From Chitinophagaceae bacterium (GTDB taxonomy: Bacteria > Bacteroidota > Bacteroidia > Chitinophagales > REEL01), in the NCBI GenBank assembly GCA_007695095.1, contig REEL01000095.1, forward strand, positions 1 to 32,316: a stretch of 32,316 nucleotides of DNA, given 5' to 3'. Position 1 is the first letter of the stretch; every line of letters begins with the position of its first letter. The translations under genes were made by a program, and so were the position numbers. A model generated the notes under the pieces. It saw nothing but the letters and a program-made list of their open reading frames with translations, was not told the DNA's origin and made no database searches. Below are positions 1-8,109 of the stretch, in pieces.

Positions 1-21
1 TTAGCAGATAATAAAAGGTTT

Positions 22-46
22 GTGGTTGGTGATAACACGCAACCAC
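22..46 (+). repeat. REP-like bulged hairpin, copy 1
   Basis: An imperfect palindrome. A 7-bp outer stem (GTGGTTG at 22-28 with CAACCAC at 40-46) and a 3-bp inner stem (GTG at 29-31 with CAC at 36-38) close an ATAA loop, with one unpaired G at 39 on the 3' side. A second copy in reverse orientation lies at 251-273. Paired, oppositely oriented bulged hairpins in a gene-poor stretch resemble bacterial REP/BIME elements. The resemblance is my inference, and no RAYT transposase gene is in the window. Confidence 0.5.
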
Positions 47-112
47 GGCTAAAAAAAAGCGCTATCTATATTCAGAATGGGGTGAGTGCGTTTAACTAAC
101 CAAATAAACTTC

Positions 113-143
113 TTAAAAAACCAAACCTTCCTTTCCCACTTAA
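113..143 (+). repeat. Short direct repeat, copy 1 (partner at 303-333)
   Basis: A stretch of about 31 bases (TTAAAAA, then CCAAACC, then CTTTCCCACTTAA) recurs in the same orientation at 303-333 with about four differences in its 23-base core. Each copy follows one of the REP-like hairpins, so the left edge looks like two copies of a compound intergenic element. Apart from these repeats and the terminator at 357-393, I see nothing assignable in 1-404. Confidence 0.4.
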
Positions 144-250
144 ACCTGAATTAAACATTTGACTTTTAACTTAAAAAAAATTAAGTACTCTTACAACATA
201 ATCAAGTAATCAAAAAATCCTTTAAAATCAAGGTTAAGACATTTCACGCC

Positions 251-273
251 GTGGTTGGTGTTATCACGACCAC
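251..273 (-). repeat. REP-like bulged hairpin, copy 2 (inverted)
   Basis: A hairpin with a 5-bp outer stem (GTGGT at 251-255 with ACCAC at 269-273), a T-G wobble, a 3-bp inner stem (GTG at 258-260 with CAC at 265-267) and a TTAT loop. The unpaired G is at 257 on the 5' side. The sequence closely matches the reverse complement of the hairpin at 22-46, including the ten-base core GTGTTATCAC, so the two form an inverted pair about 200 bp apart. Confidence 0.5.
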
Positions 274-302
274 CTTAAAAAGTTAAATATCTCTAAAATG
301 TG

Positions 303-333
303 TTTAAAAACCAAACCGGTCTTTTCCACTTAA
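303..333 (+). repeat. Short direct repeat, copy 2 (partner at 113-143)
   Basis: The second copy of the direct repeat at 113-143. It has the same CCAAACC core and the same CTTTTCCACTTAA end, and it lies downstream of the hairpin at 251-273. No coding role is apparent. Confidence 0.4.
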
Positions 334-356
334 ATTGCAGAAAAATCCATACAAAC

Positions 357-393
357 AAAAAAAGGTTCCAAACGATTACCGTCTGAAACCTTT
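357..393 (-). terminator. Rho-independent terminator of tRNA-Val
   Basis: Read on the minus strand, AAAGGTT (387-393) pairs with AACCTTT (361-367). The stem continues through a T-G wobble into a 6-bp inner stem (380-385 with 369-374, one G-U pair), leaving a 5-base loop. A run of seven T follows directly. This makes a 14-bp intrinsic terminator 12 bases beyond the tRNA 3' end. Confidence 0.85.
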
Positions 394-404
394 ATCTTTT
401 ACTG

Positions 405-479
405 TGGGTCCTACTGGATTCGAACCAGTGACCCCCTGCTTGTAAGGCAGGTGCTCTAAACCAACTGAGCTAAGGACCC
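405..479 (-). tRNA. tRNA-Val (anticodon TAC)
   Basis: A 75-base cloverleaf on the minus strand. The 7-bp acceptor stem is GGGTCCT (479-473) with AGGACCC (412-406), and the discriminator is A at 405. The D-arm contains AGCTCAGTTGGTTTAGAGC. The anticodon stem CCTGC/GCAGG encloses the loop CTTACAA, giving anticodon TAC for GUA valine codons. The T-arm has the GGTTCGAATCC signature. The 3' CCA is not encoded and would be added after transcription. The gene stands alone with its own promoter (499-529) and terminator (357-393). Confidence 0.97.
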
Positions 480-498
480 GCTTTTCTGAATTGCTTGG

Positions 499-529
499 CA
501 AAGGTAAGATTATGATTAATTTCTTCAAA
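499..529 (-). promoter_or_regulatory. Bacteroidota-type promoter of tRNA-Val
   Basis: On the minus strand a TTTG -33 box (526-529) is followed after 19 bases by TACCTTTG (506-499), an exact match to the Bacteroidota TAnnTTTG -7 consensus. Transcription would begin near 493, about 14 bases before the mature tRNA 5' end. Confidence 0.75.
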
Positions 530-624
530 ACTTTTTGCAAATATTTTTTAAAACATATTTTAATGCCTGTTTTTTGCGTTTCATACTTTAGATTTTGAAT
601 ACAGTTGTTTAACTTAGTTACGGA

Positions 625-3156
625 ATGCACCTTTTTAAAAAAATAAGTCTTATTGTCTTAGGTCTGCTCACTGCACTGACTGTGCTCCTGGCAGGTGTCA
701 TTTTTTTTAAAGGTGATTACATAAAAGCACAGCTTGTCAGCGCTATTAATGATCAAATTGATACTGAAATTTATGTTAAAAAAGGTATTCACATTGAATT
801 TTGGTCTCACTTCCCCAATATAACCGTCAGTTTTAATGAAATTGAAATAAAAGAAAAAGCCCCCCTTGGCGACCGAAATTTCCTGAAAGCCGAAAAAGTA
901 GAGTTCGTCATAAACATCTGGGACATCTTCCGAACTGATTATATAGTCCGACGGGTCATTCTGGAAAATGGAAAATTTACTTTTGAACAGTTCTCTGACG
1001 GAAGTCTCAATTATGATATTCTTAAAAAACAGGAAACGGAACAGGAAACAGCCGGTGATTTTAATTTAGATATTCGAAAAATTGAACTGAATAATATAGA
1101 AATTGACTATAAAGACAACATAAACAATTTTTTCATATCCACCGCCTTTGAAAAAAGTACGGTTTCAGCCCGCATGGATCAAAAGGAGTTTACCGCCTTC
1201 ATAGATGCCGCTTGTTTGGTTAATCTGTTTGAAATAGATGAACACTCCTGGATAACAAGTGAAAACTTCAGCTTTAAAGGCGAAATCTTAATTAACACAG
1301 AGCTCAGAAAGTATCTCCTGAACGATATAAACATTCAATTTGCCGGTATAGATTTTAAGACGAGCGGAGAAATCTCTGCACCGACAGACAGCTGGTTTTT
1401 TGATATGAACATCTCTGCCGAAGCGGAAAAATTAGATGATTTGCAAAGCTATCTGCCCGAATATGTGCGTAATAACTTTGATGGCATAAACGGACACCTC
1501 AGCCTTGAATCAGTGATAAAAGGTGAGCTCAGCAGCGATAAAATCCCTGAAATAACGGCTGATTTTCGAGTTAAAGATGCCGCCTTTAAAAGCACCCTTT
1601 ACCGTCAAAATATTGAAAAAATCACTGCTAACGGCAAATTCACTTCCGGAACTGCTATTGATTGCTCTTCCTGTGAGTTAAACGTAAATGACATTTCTTT
1701 TCAATGGGAAAATCAACGCCTGAGCGGTGGAGTGCAGGTCAAAAACCTGAAAAAACCGGTTATACAGGCTAATGCAAACGGGCTTTTATCACTTGAAGTT
1801 ATCAATCACTTTGCCGACTTGCCTTACCAAACAAAGGGTAATTTAACTATTAGAGATTTTAAAATAACCGTACACCCTGAATTTTTAGCAACAAATATCG
1901 ACAGAGCAATTCCTCAACTTTCGGGAGGACTTGATTTTCAAAATCTTACTTTTCAAAACGGCAATGAGAAACTAACTGCCGGCACCGTTCAATTAGCACT
2001 TAACAACCGCCAAATTGAAATCAAAAAAATGGTACTTAAAGATGCCTATCAGGATTTGGAAATAAAGGGAAACACCAATAATCTGATTAGTTATTTTGCT
2101 GCTTTCAACCCGGAAAGTAAAATTGCTGCAAACCCTACCTTCAACCTGAACATCAGCGGTAAAAAGCTGGATATAGAAAAAATTGCCGACTTTTTTAATG
2201 CGAGCCCGGGAAGTCAATCAGAAAATCAGGATGTAGTAGAATTTGATTTGTATGACTTCCTGAACTTTAGCGGGAGTATAACTGCCAACTTAAACCAAAT
2301 CAAGTACGGAACCATCAACACTTCGGATTTTAAGGGAGATTTAAGAATGACATCACGACAGGCACGACTGAATAACTTTTCATTTAATGCTGCACGGGGA
2401 AGATTTACCGGAAATGCTGTTTTAAATGTCCGTAAAAACAATAATGTAGATATTGAAGGAAGTTTTCAGGCCAGAAATGTAAATATTCAACAACTTTTCA
2501 ATGAATGCTATAATTTTGGACAGGAATTTATCACCGGAAAACACATTTCCGGTCTATTAGATACAGATGTTACCATAGGAAATTACTGGCGAAACGGTGA
2601 GTATGATCTTGACAGATTGACTGTAATCGCCGATTTAAACCTGAAAAACGGCCGCCTGATAAACTTTGAACCAATGGAGGCTCTCTCTTCTTACATACAC
2701 ACAGAGGAGTTAAAAAACATACAATTCAGCAATTTAAGCAACCATATAGAAATAGGTAACAGCCGAGTTTTTATTCCAGGGATGAACATAAATACCAATG
2801 CTTTTAAAATACATCTGGAAGGTATACACACATTTGAAAATGAAATTGATTATAATGTACGGGTAAACCTTTCTCATATTTTAGCAAACAGATACAAAAG
2901 CCGCAGAGTTTCCAGAGATTACTGGGAAGACACCTCAGAAGGAATTACTCTATTCTTAAGCATGAAAGGCATGGCCGATAACCCGGACATTTCTTACAAT
3001 TCCAGAGCTGCCAGAGAAAAAATTGCCGAAGATTTCAGAAGACAGGGAGGCGAAGTTAGAAATGCTTTCAGAGGAGAACTGGAAGATTATGACCGTCGAC
3101 GTGAAAACAGAGATTGGGAAACTGAAGCCGAACCCGAGTTCATTGATTGGGATTAA
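625..3156 (+). CDS. AsmA-family protein
   Basis: An 843-residue protein with one N-terminal membrane anchor (about residues 7-29) and a long, mainly beta-strand remainder. The first 100 residues have the usual AsmA opening: a short cytoplasmic lead, one helix, then a segment on the fate of small beta motifs. The C-terminal part (about 560-800) resembles the AsmA-like C-terminal region. Known AsmA-family proteins are inner-membrane anchored and periplasmic, and are linked to outer-membrane assembly and lipid transport. The tail from about residue 800 is highly charged and rich in Arg, Asp and Glu. The ATG at 625 is used because the anchor starts within a few codons of it. The gene diverges from tRNA-Val and precedes the kinase gene by 95 bp. 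The family call is fairly secure, but the specific role is unknown. Confidence 0.75.
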   Translation: MHLFKKISLIVLGLLTALTVLLAGVIFFKGDYIKAQLVSAINDQIDTEIYVKKGIHIEFWSHFPNITVSFNEIEIKEKAPLGDRNFLKAEKVEFVINIWDIFRTDYIVRRVILENGKFTFEQFSDGSLNYDILKKQETEQETAGDFNLDIRKIELNNIEIDYKDNINNFFISTAFEKSTVSARMDQKEFTAFIDAACLVNLFEIDEHSWITSENFSFKGEILINTELRKYLLNDINIQFAGIDFKTSGEISAPTDSWFFDMNISAEAEKLDDLQSYLPEYVRNNFDGINGHLSLESVIKGELSSDKIPEITADFRVKDAAFKSTLYRQNIEKITANGKFTSGTAIDCSSCELNVNDISFQWENQRLSGGVQVKNLKKPVIQANANGLLSLEVINHFADLPYQTKGNLTIRDFKITVHPEFLATNIDRAIPQLSGGLDFQNLTFQNGNEKLTAGTVQLALNNRQIEIKKMVLKDAYQDLEIKGNTNNLISYFAAFNPESKIAANPTFNLNISGKKLDIEKIADFFNASPGSQSENQDVVEFDLYDFLNFSGSITANLNQIKYGTINTSDFKGDLRMTSRQARLNNFSFNAARGRFTGNAVLNVRKNNNVDIEGSFQARNVNIQQLFNECYNFGQEFITGKHISGLLDTDVTIGNYWRNGEYDLDRLTVIADLNLKNGRLINFEPMEALSSYIHTEELKNIQFSNLSNHIEIGNSRVFIPGMNINTNAFKIHLEGIHTFENEIDYNVRVNLSHILANRYKSRRVSRDYWEDTSEGITLFLSMKGMADNPDISYNSRAAREKIAEDFRRQGGEVRNAFRGELEDYDRRRENRDWETEAEPEFIDWD

Positions 3157-3215
3157 TCGAAATTTTCTAAACAAAATATAAATCGTTTAGTATAATCATT
3201 TAAAATTCAAAAGTG

Positions 3216-3239
3216 TAAATTTGCTATAACATTTATAGC
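3216..3239 (+). promoter_or_regulatory. Candidate -7 box and palindrome before the kinase-receptor pair
   Basis: TAAATTTG (3216-3223) fits the Bacteroidota -7 consensus. It overlaps by one base a perfect 7-bp inverted repeat with a 3-base centre, GCTATAA-CAT-TTATAGC (3223-3239), which would span the transcription start. The palindrome could be an operator or a hairpin at the mRNA 5' end. I found no well-spaced -33 box. The start codon is at 3252. Confidence 0.4.
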
Positions 3240-3251
3240 CGGCCTTTTTTA

Positions 3252-4409
3252 ATGGATATATACAAACAGAAATATAATTTTAAGCTATTCTTAATTTTTT
3301 GTGCCGCAGGAATTGTGGTGCTTTCCATTTGGTACACCAACAATTTGGCCGGGAAAATCGCCTATGAGGAAAGAAAAAAAGCTGAATTGCTTGCCAGCGC
3401 TTACAAACAGCTGAATCAGGCTGATGAAAACACAGATATATCTTTCCTTTTTGAAGTAATAAAAAACAACGAATCACTATCTGTCATTCTTACAGACGAA
3501 GATGAAAACATTATTACCTGGCGAAATTTTGACAGCACCCGCGTAGCTTCCAATCCGGACTATTTAAAAGATGAGTTAAAAAGGATGATAGAATCCGGCG
3601 ATCCCATTCAAATTGAAATTTCGCCCGGAATGTATAATTACATTTATTATAAAGACAGCTTTATATTAATTCAGTTACGCTACTTTCCTTACATACAGCT
3701 GGGAACCATCGCATTATTTCTTCTAATCAGCTACATTGCCTTCAGCAATACCCGTAAAGCAGAGCAAAACAAAGTTTGGGTAGGAATGGCAAAAGAGACA
3801 GCTCATCAGCTGGGCACTCCTATTTCGTCCCTTATGGCCTGGGTAGAATACTTAAAAAGTTTACCGGAAAGTGACCCAAATATGTACAATGAAATATCAA
3901 AAGATGTGGAAAGACTGGAGCTTATCAGTGAGCGCTTTTCAAAAATAGGATCCAAACCTGCATTCAAAGAAGTGCATCTTAGCTCCGGCATAGAAAATAT
4001 GGTTCAGTATTTCACTAACAGAACATCTGAACATGTAAAAATAATTTTCAATAAAGAAAATGCTTACGAAGGCAATCTGAAACTCATGCCTACACTTTTT
4101 GACTGGGTGTTGGAAAATCTTATTAAAAACGCCATAGATGCCATGGAAGGAAAAGGAACCATAGAAATCAGCTCGGGTGAGGAAGATAATATGGTTTGGA
4201 TTGAAATTAAAGATAGCGGCAAGGGACTACCCAGATCTAAGTTCAAAACTATCTTTGAACCGGGTTTCAGTACGAAAAAAAGAGGCTGGGGACTGGGGCT
4301 TTCCCTTTCCAAAAGAATCGTAGAAGAATATCATAAAGGAAAAATTTATGTTAAAAGTTCTATCTTAGGGGAAGGAACTACTTTTAGAATTAAACTAAAG
4401 AAAAATTGA
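3252..4409 (+). CDS. Sensor histidine kinase
   Basis: A 385-residue membrane histidine kinase. Two transmembrane helices (about 11-29 and 146-165) enclose a periplasmic sensor region of about 115 residues. The phospho-acceptor is His185 in AHQLGTP. The ATPase domain shows the N box (ENLIKNAIDAM, Asn293), a G1 box DSGKGLP (321-327), an F box around FEPGFSTKK and a G2 box GWGLGLSL (345-352), so all catalytic elements are intact. There is no HAMP or PAS domain that I can recognise between TM2 and the His. The stop TGA overlaps the next start in TGATG, so the TonB-dependent receptor is probably translationally coupled. No response regulator is adjacent. The stimulus and partner are unknown, though the coupling suggests a role tied to the receptor's substrate. 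Confidence 0.93.
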   Translation: MDIYKQKYNFKLFLIFCAAGIVVLSIWYTNNLAGKIAYEERKKAELLASAYKQLNQADENTDISFLFEVIKNNESLSVILTDEDENIITWRNFDSTRVASNPDYLKDELKRMIESGDPIQIEISPGMYNYIYYKDSFILIQLRYFPYIQLGTIALFLLISYIAFSNTRKAEQNKVWVGMAKETAHQLGTPISSLMAWVEYLKSLPESDPNMYNEISKDVERLELISERFSKIGSKPAFKEVHLSSGIENMVQYFTNRTSEHVKIIFNKENAYEGNLKLMPTLFDWVLENLIKNAIDAMEGKGTIEISSGEEDNMVWIEIKDSGKGLPRSKFKTIFEPGFSTKKRGWGLGLSLSKRIVEEYHKGKIYVKSSILGEGTTFRIKLKKN

Positions 4410-6898
4410 TGATTCGCATCCTGTTCTTTTTATTCTTTTTTCTTAACCTCACTTTGCTCAATTGTGTTTATGCAAGTGACACTTTAAAAATAGAAGTAAG
4501 GCAGGCAGGCAATAACCGTATCGTTGAAAATGCTTTTTTATATGCTCAAAACGGCAAAGTACAGGCTTTTTCAAATGAAAGCGGAGTGGCAAAACTACTT
4601 AACATTCAGCCCACAGATACAATTTTCTTCAGCCACCCTTCCTTCTATTCTGAAAGCATAAGTCAGGAAGAGCTTACCAAAACCGGGAACATTTTGTATG
4701 TATTAGAAAGAAATATTTTTCTGGATGAATTCATAGTAACCGCCGGAAAAAAAGACGAGCCGAGAGATTTAATTTCTAATGTTACCCGTATTCAATACAA
4801 TCAATCTTTTTCTTTACAAGGGCATAATCTGAGTACTGAAATAGTAAAACAAAGTGGGCAACACCGGATTTTATACAATTCTCCCGGTGAAATCGAGCTG
4901 AATATCAGAGGTTTTTCAGACCATCGTTTGCTTACCTTAGTTGATGGCACCCGCACGGCTCAACCTGGCAGACCACATCAGGCTTATAAACTGATAAACC
5001 CTTTGTTAGTAGATCGGATAGAAACTGTTTTCGGACCGGGCTCGCTAATTTATGGCAGTGATGCAATTGGGGGTGTCGTAAATGTGATTACGAAAAAACC
5101 ACGAATTCTATTAAATGACAAGCCTGAATTTAGTGGAGAGGCAATGATATCAGGTAATACCGCTAATCTGGAAAGTAATATCAGTGCCTTATTAAACAGC
5201 AGCTTCAAAAATACCGGATTGATAACGGCTTTTTCTTTTCAAAACTCTGAACAACACCAAAGTGGCAGCCGGCAAAATCCTTTTTATTCAGACTTTGGAA
5301 AAAATAATCAGTATATTTTCAGGCAAGACGACCGGGATTATATTGTAAATAACCCCTCCCCTTTTACATATCCAAACAGTAGTTTTCAGCAGTGGAACTT
5401 TGCACAAAAACTTAGGACTCAAATTTCTGTAAACCGCTTATTGGAAGCTTACTTTTATATTGCAGGTGAAGAAGAACACAATGCCTTAGGCCGCCTTCAG
5501 GAAAGATCTGAATCTCCTTTTAATCAGGACGGAGTATTGGAAGTTTTTGAAGATACCGGCTTTGTCAGCTATCCGGATACCAATGTGCAAAACCTTTATT
5601 TTGCTGAATTTTATCATAAGCCTACAGTTCAATGGATTGCCGGTATAAAATACGCAGACTCAGAGCCTTTTTTACCCGGGGATAATATGAACGTTCATAT
5701 CAGCTTTCGTAAATCAGAGAACAATCAGTTTTTTCGATTGCTTAACAGCCCGGACATACATGGTTTTGAAAGTCAATTTATGGCTTTGCAGGCAAACTTA
5801 GATATGGCTACAAGCTTGACAGAAAGCTCTGACTTTTCCTATGGCCTCGAAGCAGATATTAATTTTACAGAGTCAGAAACTATTTCTGAAAGTATTGATA
5901 ATACAGACATAGATGAGTTAAACTTTAGTTTCTATCCGGATGGGAAAAACCTGAAATACAGCCTTTCCGCATATATTCGCTACGATGTGGATTTGAGCTC
6001 AACACTCAGGCTCACTCAGGGGTTCAGATATAGTTTTATAAATTTTGAAAGCTTATACGATGAATACAGTATGCCTGTGTATAACAATAAAGAAATAGCT
6101 TACCGGCGTTCAGCATTTTCCGGAAGTTTTGGCATTTCTTACAGGCCTTCTTCAAACTGGAATTTTAATTTTACAGCCTCTTCCGGTTATCGTAGTCCAA
6201 ACATAGACGATATTGCTAAAACCCATAGCCCGGCAGCCGGCATACTGATGATTCCAAATCCAATTTTAAAGCCTGAATATGCCTATAATGTTGAAACACG
6301 TGTCTTATTTAAACTCAGCGATCAATTACGGGCAGAGGCATTTGTTTATAATACAATCTTAAAAAATGCTATAGTCGTTCAAAATGTATCTCCCAACAAT
6401 ACAGATTCACTGCCTTATCTTGACAAGTCACATAAATTAGTTTCAAACGTAAATATTGGCACTGCCTATGTTAGAGGGGGCGGATATTCTGTTGAAGCAG
6501 CATTAACCCGGGATTTATTTGTAGAGTCTTATGGAAATTTTGCTGTAGGTTTCGACAGTGATTTTAATGAGCGCTTGCCGGGGATACCTCCATTTTATGG
6601 TTTAACAAGGGTTAACTACCGTTATGAGAAGTTTAATTTTTCAATTCGCTGGAATGTTCAGGCATGGAAGCCGTCAAATGAGTTTTCACCATATTTTCAG
6701 GATAATTTAACCTATGCCACAGCAGAAGGGAGTCCTGCTTACCATGTGTTTGATTTTGATGTCCATCGTCAGATCAATGATAAGCTGCGGGTATATGCCG
6801 GGCTGCACAATATAGCCGATGCACATTACCGTCCATATGGCTCCTCTATTAGCGGTATCGGTAGAAACTTAAGGCTTGGTTTGTATCTGAATTATTGA
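4409..6898 (+). CDS. TonB-dependent receptor (heme/hemoglobin-type, inferred)
   Basis: An 829-residue outer-membrane receptor. The signal peptide (about 1-23, ending YAS) precedes a short carboxypeptidase-regulatory-like beta domain (about 25-95), a possible TonB box (DEFIVTAG), and a plug ending in the FGPGSLIYGSDAIGGVVN signature. A 22-stranded barrel should fill the rest, and the protein ends in aromatic Y. The NIADAHYRPYGS...GRNL tail resembles the heme/hemoglobin/transferrin receptor group, so iron or heme uptake is my inference. I chose the ATG at 4409 over an upstream in-frame TTG at 4406. The ATG overlaps the kinase stop and leads straight into the signal peptide. The 3' end overlaps the convergent TPR gene by 7 bp. 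Confidence 0.9.
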   Translation: MIRILFFLFFFLNLTLLNCVYASDTLKIEVRQAGNNRIVENAFLYAQNGKVQAFSNESGVAKLLNIQPTDTIFFSHPSFYSESISQEELTKTGNILYVLERNIFLDEFIVTAGKKDEPRDLISNVTRIQYNQSFSLQGHNLSTEIVKQSGQHRILYNSPGEIELNIRGFSDHRLLTLVDGTRTAQPGRPHQAYKLINPLLVDRIETVFGPGSLIYGSDAIGGVVNVITKKPRILLNDKPEFSGEAMISGNTANLESNISALLNSSFKNTGLITAFSFQNSEQHQSGSRQNPFYSDFGKNNQYIFRQDDRDYIVNNPSPFTYPNSSFQQWNFAQKLRTQISVNRLLEAYFYIAGEEEHNALGRLQERSESPFNQDGVLEVFEDTGFVSYPDTNVQNLYFAEFYHKPTVQWIAGIKYADSEPFLPGDNMNVHISFRKSENNQFFRLLNSPDIHGFESQFMALQANLDMATSLTESSDFSYGLEADINFTESETISESIDNTDIDELNFSFYPDGKNLKYSLSAYIRYDVDLSSTLRLTQGFRYSFINFESLYDEYSMPVYNNKEIAYRRSAFSGSFGISYRPSSNWNFNFTASSGYRSPNIDDIAKTHSPAAGILMIPNPILKPEYAYNVETRVLFKLSDQLRAEAFVYNTILKNAIVVQNVSPNNTDSLPYLDKSHKLVSNVNIGTAYVRGGGYSVEAALTRDLFVESYGNFAVGFDSDFNERLPGIPPFYGLTRVNYRYEKFNFSIRWNVQAWKPSNEFSPYFQDNLTYATAEGSPAYHVFDFDVHRQINDKLRVYAGLHNIADAHYRPYGSSISGIGRNLRLGLYLNY

Positions 6899-8094
6899 AG
6901 ATTTTCAATCTGCCGGATGGCTTCATCAATAATATCAAAAACGTAGTGATACTCATCTACACTTTTTTCAAAATAAGTTCTTGAAGTTTTAAAGTTTTTA
7001 AGGGCTTCCGTGCGGTCCTCCTTATGCAGATTGAATCTGGCTTCATGAAAATATAAATTTCCCAGAGCTTCATCATTTCTGCGATGCACCCTTTTATTTC
7101 TTCTAAAAAAACGATTTAATCTTCTATACTCCTCAACCTTTAGAAAAGCCTGCAAAATATCATTAGTCACTTGAGGTTCACTATAATTGGCTGCAAACAT
7201 ATCATTCGCCAAACGAAAAGCTCTCCTGTTTTGATTCAAAAGTAATTTTGTTTCCAAAAGTTGTATTTCCGTTAAATGAAAACCGGGGAAAATATCATTT
7301 GCTTTTTGAAGAACCTCTAAAGCTTCATTTAATTGATTCATTTGAAAAAAACCAATTCCCGCCATTCTGTATGCATCTGCTTTAAAAAAGGGATCATCCT
7401 GATAGCGGGCAGACCTGAGGGCATTTTCACTGATTAAGTCAAACCGTTCCATATAGAAATTAGCGGAGGCTTTATTATACCATAACTCAGGATTTTCAGG
7501 CTCCCTTTTCAAAGCCTCATCTATCCAATAAATAGATGTTGTAAACTCCCCGCTTAATAAATATACAAATCCCAGTTTACCACTGTACTTAAAGGGCTTT
7601 TCGCTCACTCCTGCATAAACCTGAAGGTGGTGTTTTGCCAGTTCAATGATATTATCTGCCGGAATTAACCACTCTTCTTCGTATAAATCATAAATCAAAT
7701 AATAAAATAAACCCAACCATTTGTGCAGCTCAAATTCTTCCGGATAATCTAAGAGTTTCTCTGCTAAAATATCATTAAAAGGAAAGTAAAATAACTTATA
7801 ATCTCCTTCCATTTCTTCAGCCCGAAGACTATCCAGCGTCATGTCTCCTTCCAGATTTGTAAAAATAAAATACTGATGCATGACTGTTTTGCTGTAATAT
7901 TCATAAGCTAATTCAGCTTTCCGAAGAACAAAATCTATGGAGTCGTTCCCCGGGTCATTTGTTTCAAGCATCATAAAAGCCTTCTCATATTGCCTTTCAT
8001 CTATAAGACTGTCAACTTCATCAATGATATTTTCTGAGGCAAAAAGAACAAGCGAATGTAATATTAACGCTATTATAAATACAATTTTCTGCAT
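6892..8094 (-). CDS. Secreted TPR-repeat protein
   Basis: A 400-residue protein with a signal peptide (about 1-20, ending FAS) and helical repeats throughout. The clearest TPR-like units run from about 165 to 280 (for example GFVYLLSGEF...A, WYNKASANFYMERF and GIGFFQMNQLNEALEVL), with another near 340-375. These units normally bind protein partners, here probably in the periplasm. It is the last gene of a tight minus-strand run and starts 15 bp after the pseudouridine synthase gene. It converges on the receptor gene with a 7-bp overlap. I cannot assign a specific function. Confidence 0.8.
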   Translation of the reverse strand: MQKIVFIIALILHSLVLFASENIIDEVDSLIDERQYEKAFMMLETNDPGNDSIDFVLRKAELAYEYYSKTVMHQYFIFTNLEGDMTLDSLRAEEMEGDYKLFYFPFNDILAEKLLDYPEEFELHKWLGLFYYLIYDLYEEEWLIPADNIIELAKHHLQVYAGVSEKPFKYSGKLGFVYLLSGEFTTSIYWIDEALKREPENPELWYNKASANFYMERFDLISENALRSARYQDDPFFKADAYRMAGIGFFQMNQLNEALEVLQKANDIFPGFHLTEIQLLETKLLLNQNRRAFRLANDMFAANYSEPQVTNDILQAFLKVEEYRRLNRFFRRNKRVHRRNDEALGNLYFHEARFNLHKEDRTEALKNFKTSRTYFEKSVDEYHYVFDIIDEAIRQIENLQ

Positions 8095-8109
8095 ATCTTT
8101 CCAAGCATA

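Noticed and set aside
1-99. A 32-codon open stretch to TAA at 97-99, possibly the end of a plus-strand gene entering from the left.
   Set aside because: It is short, open only because it touches the window edge, and overlaps the REP-like hairpin at 22-46, which is more likely intergenic. The missing upstream sequence would settle it.
573-597. A promoter for the AsmA gene (TTTG at 573-576, TAGATTTTG at 589-597).
   Set aside because: The -7 box has an extra T and the spacer is only 12 bases, so the fit is poor.
376-630. An 84-codon minus-strand frame across the tRNA.
   Set aside because: It reads through tRNA-Val and its terminator; tRNA arms produce the familiar SVGLEHLPYKQGVTGSNPVGP-like translation. 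It is not a gene.
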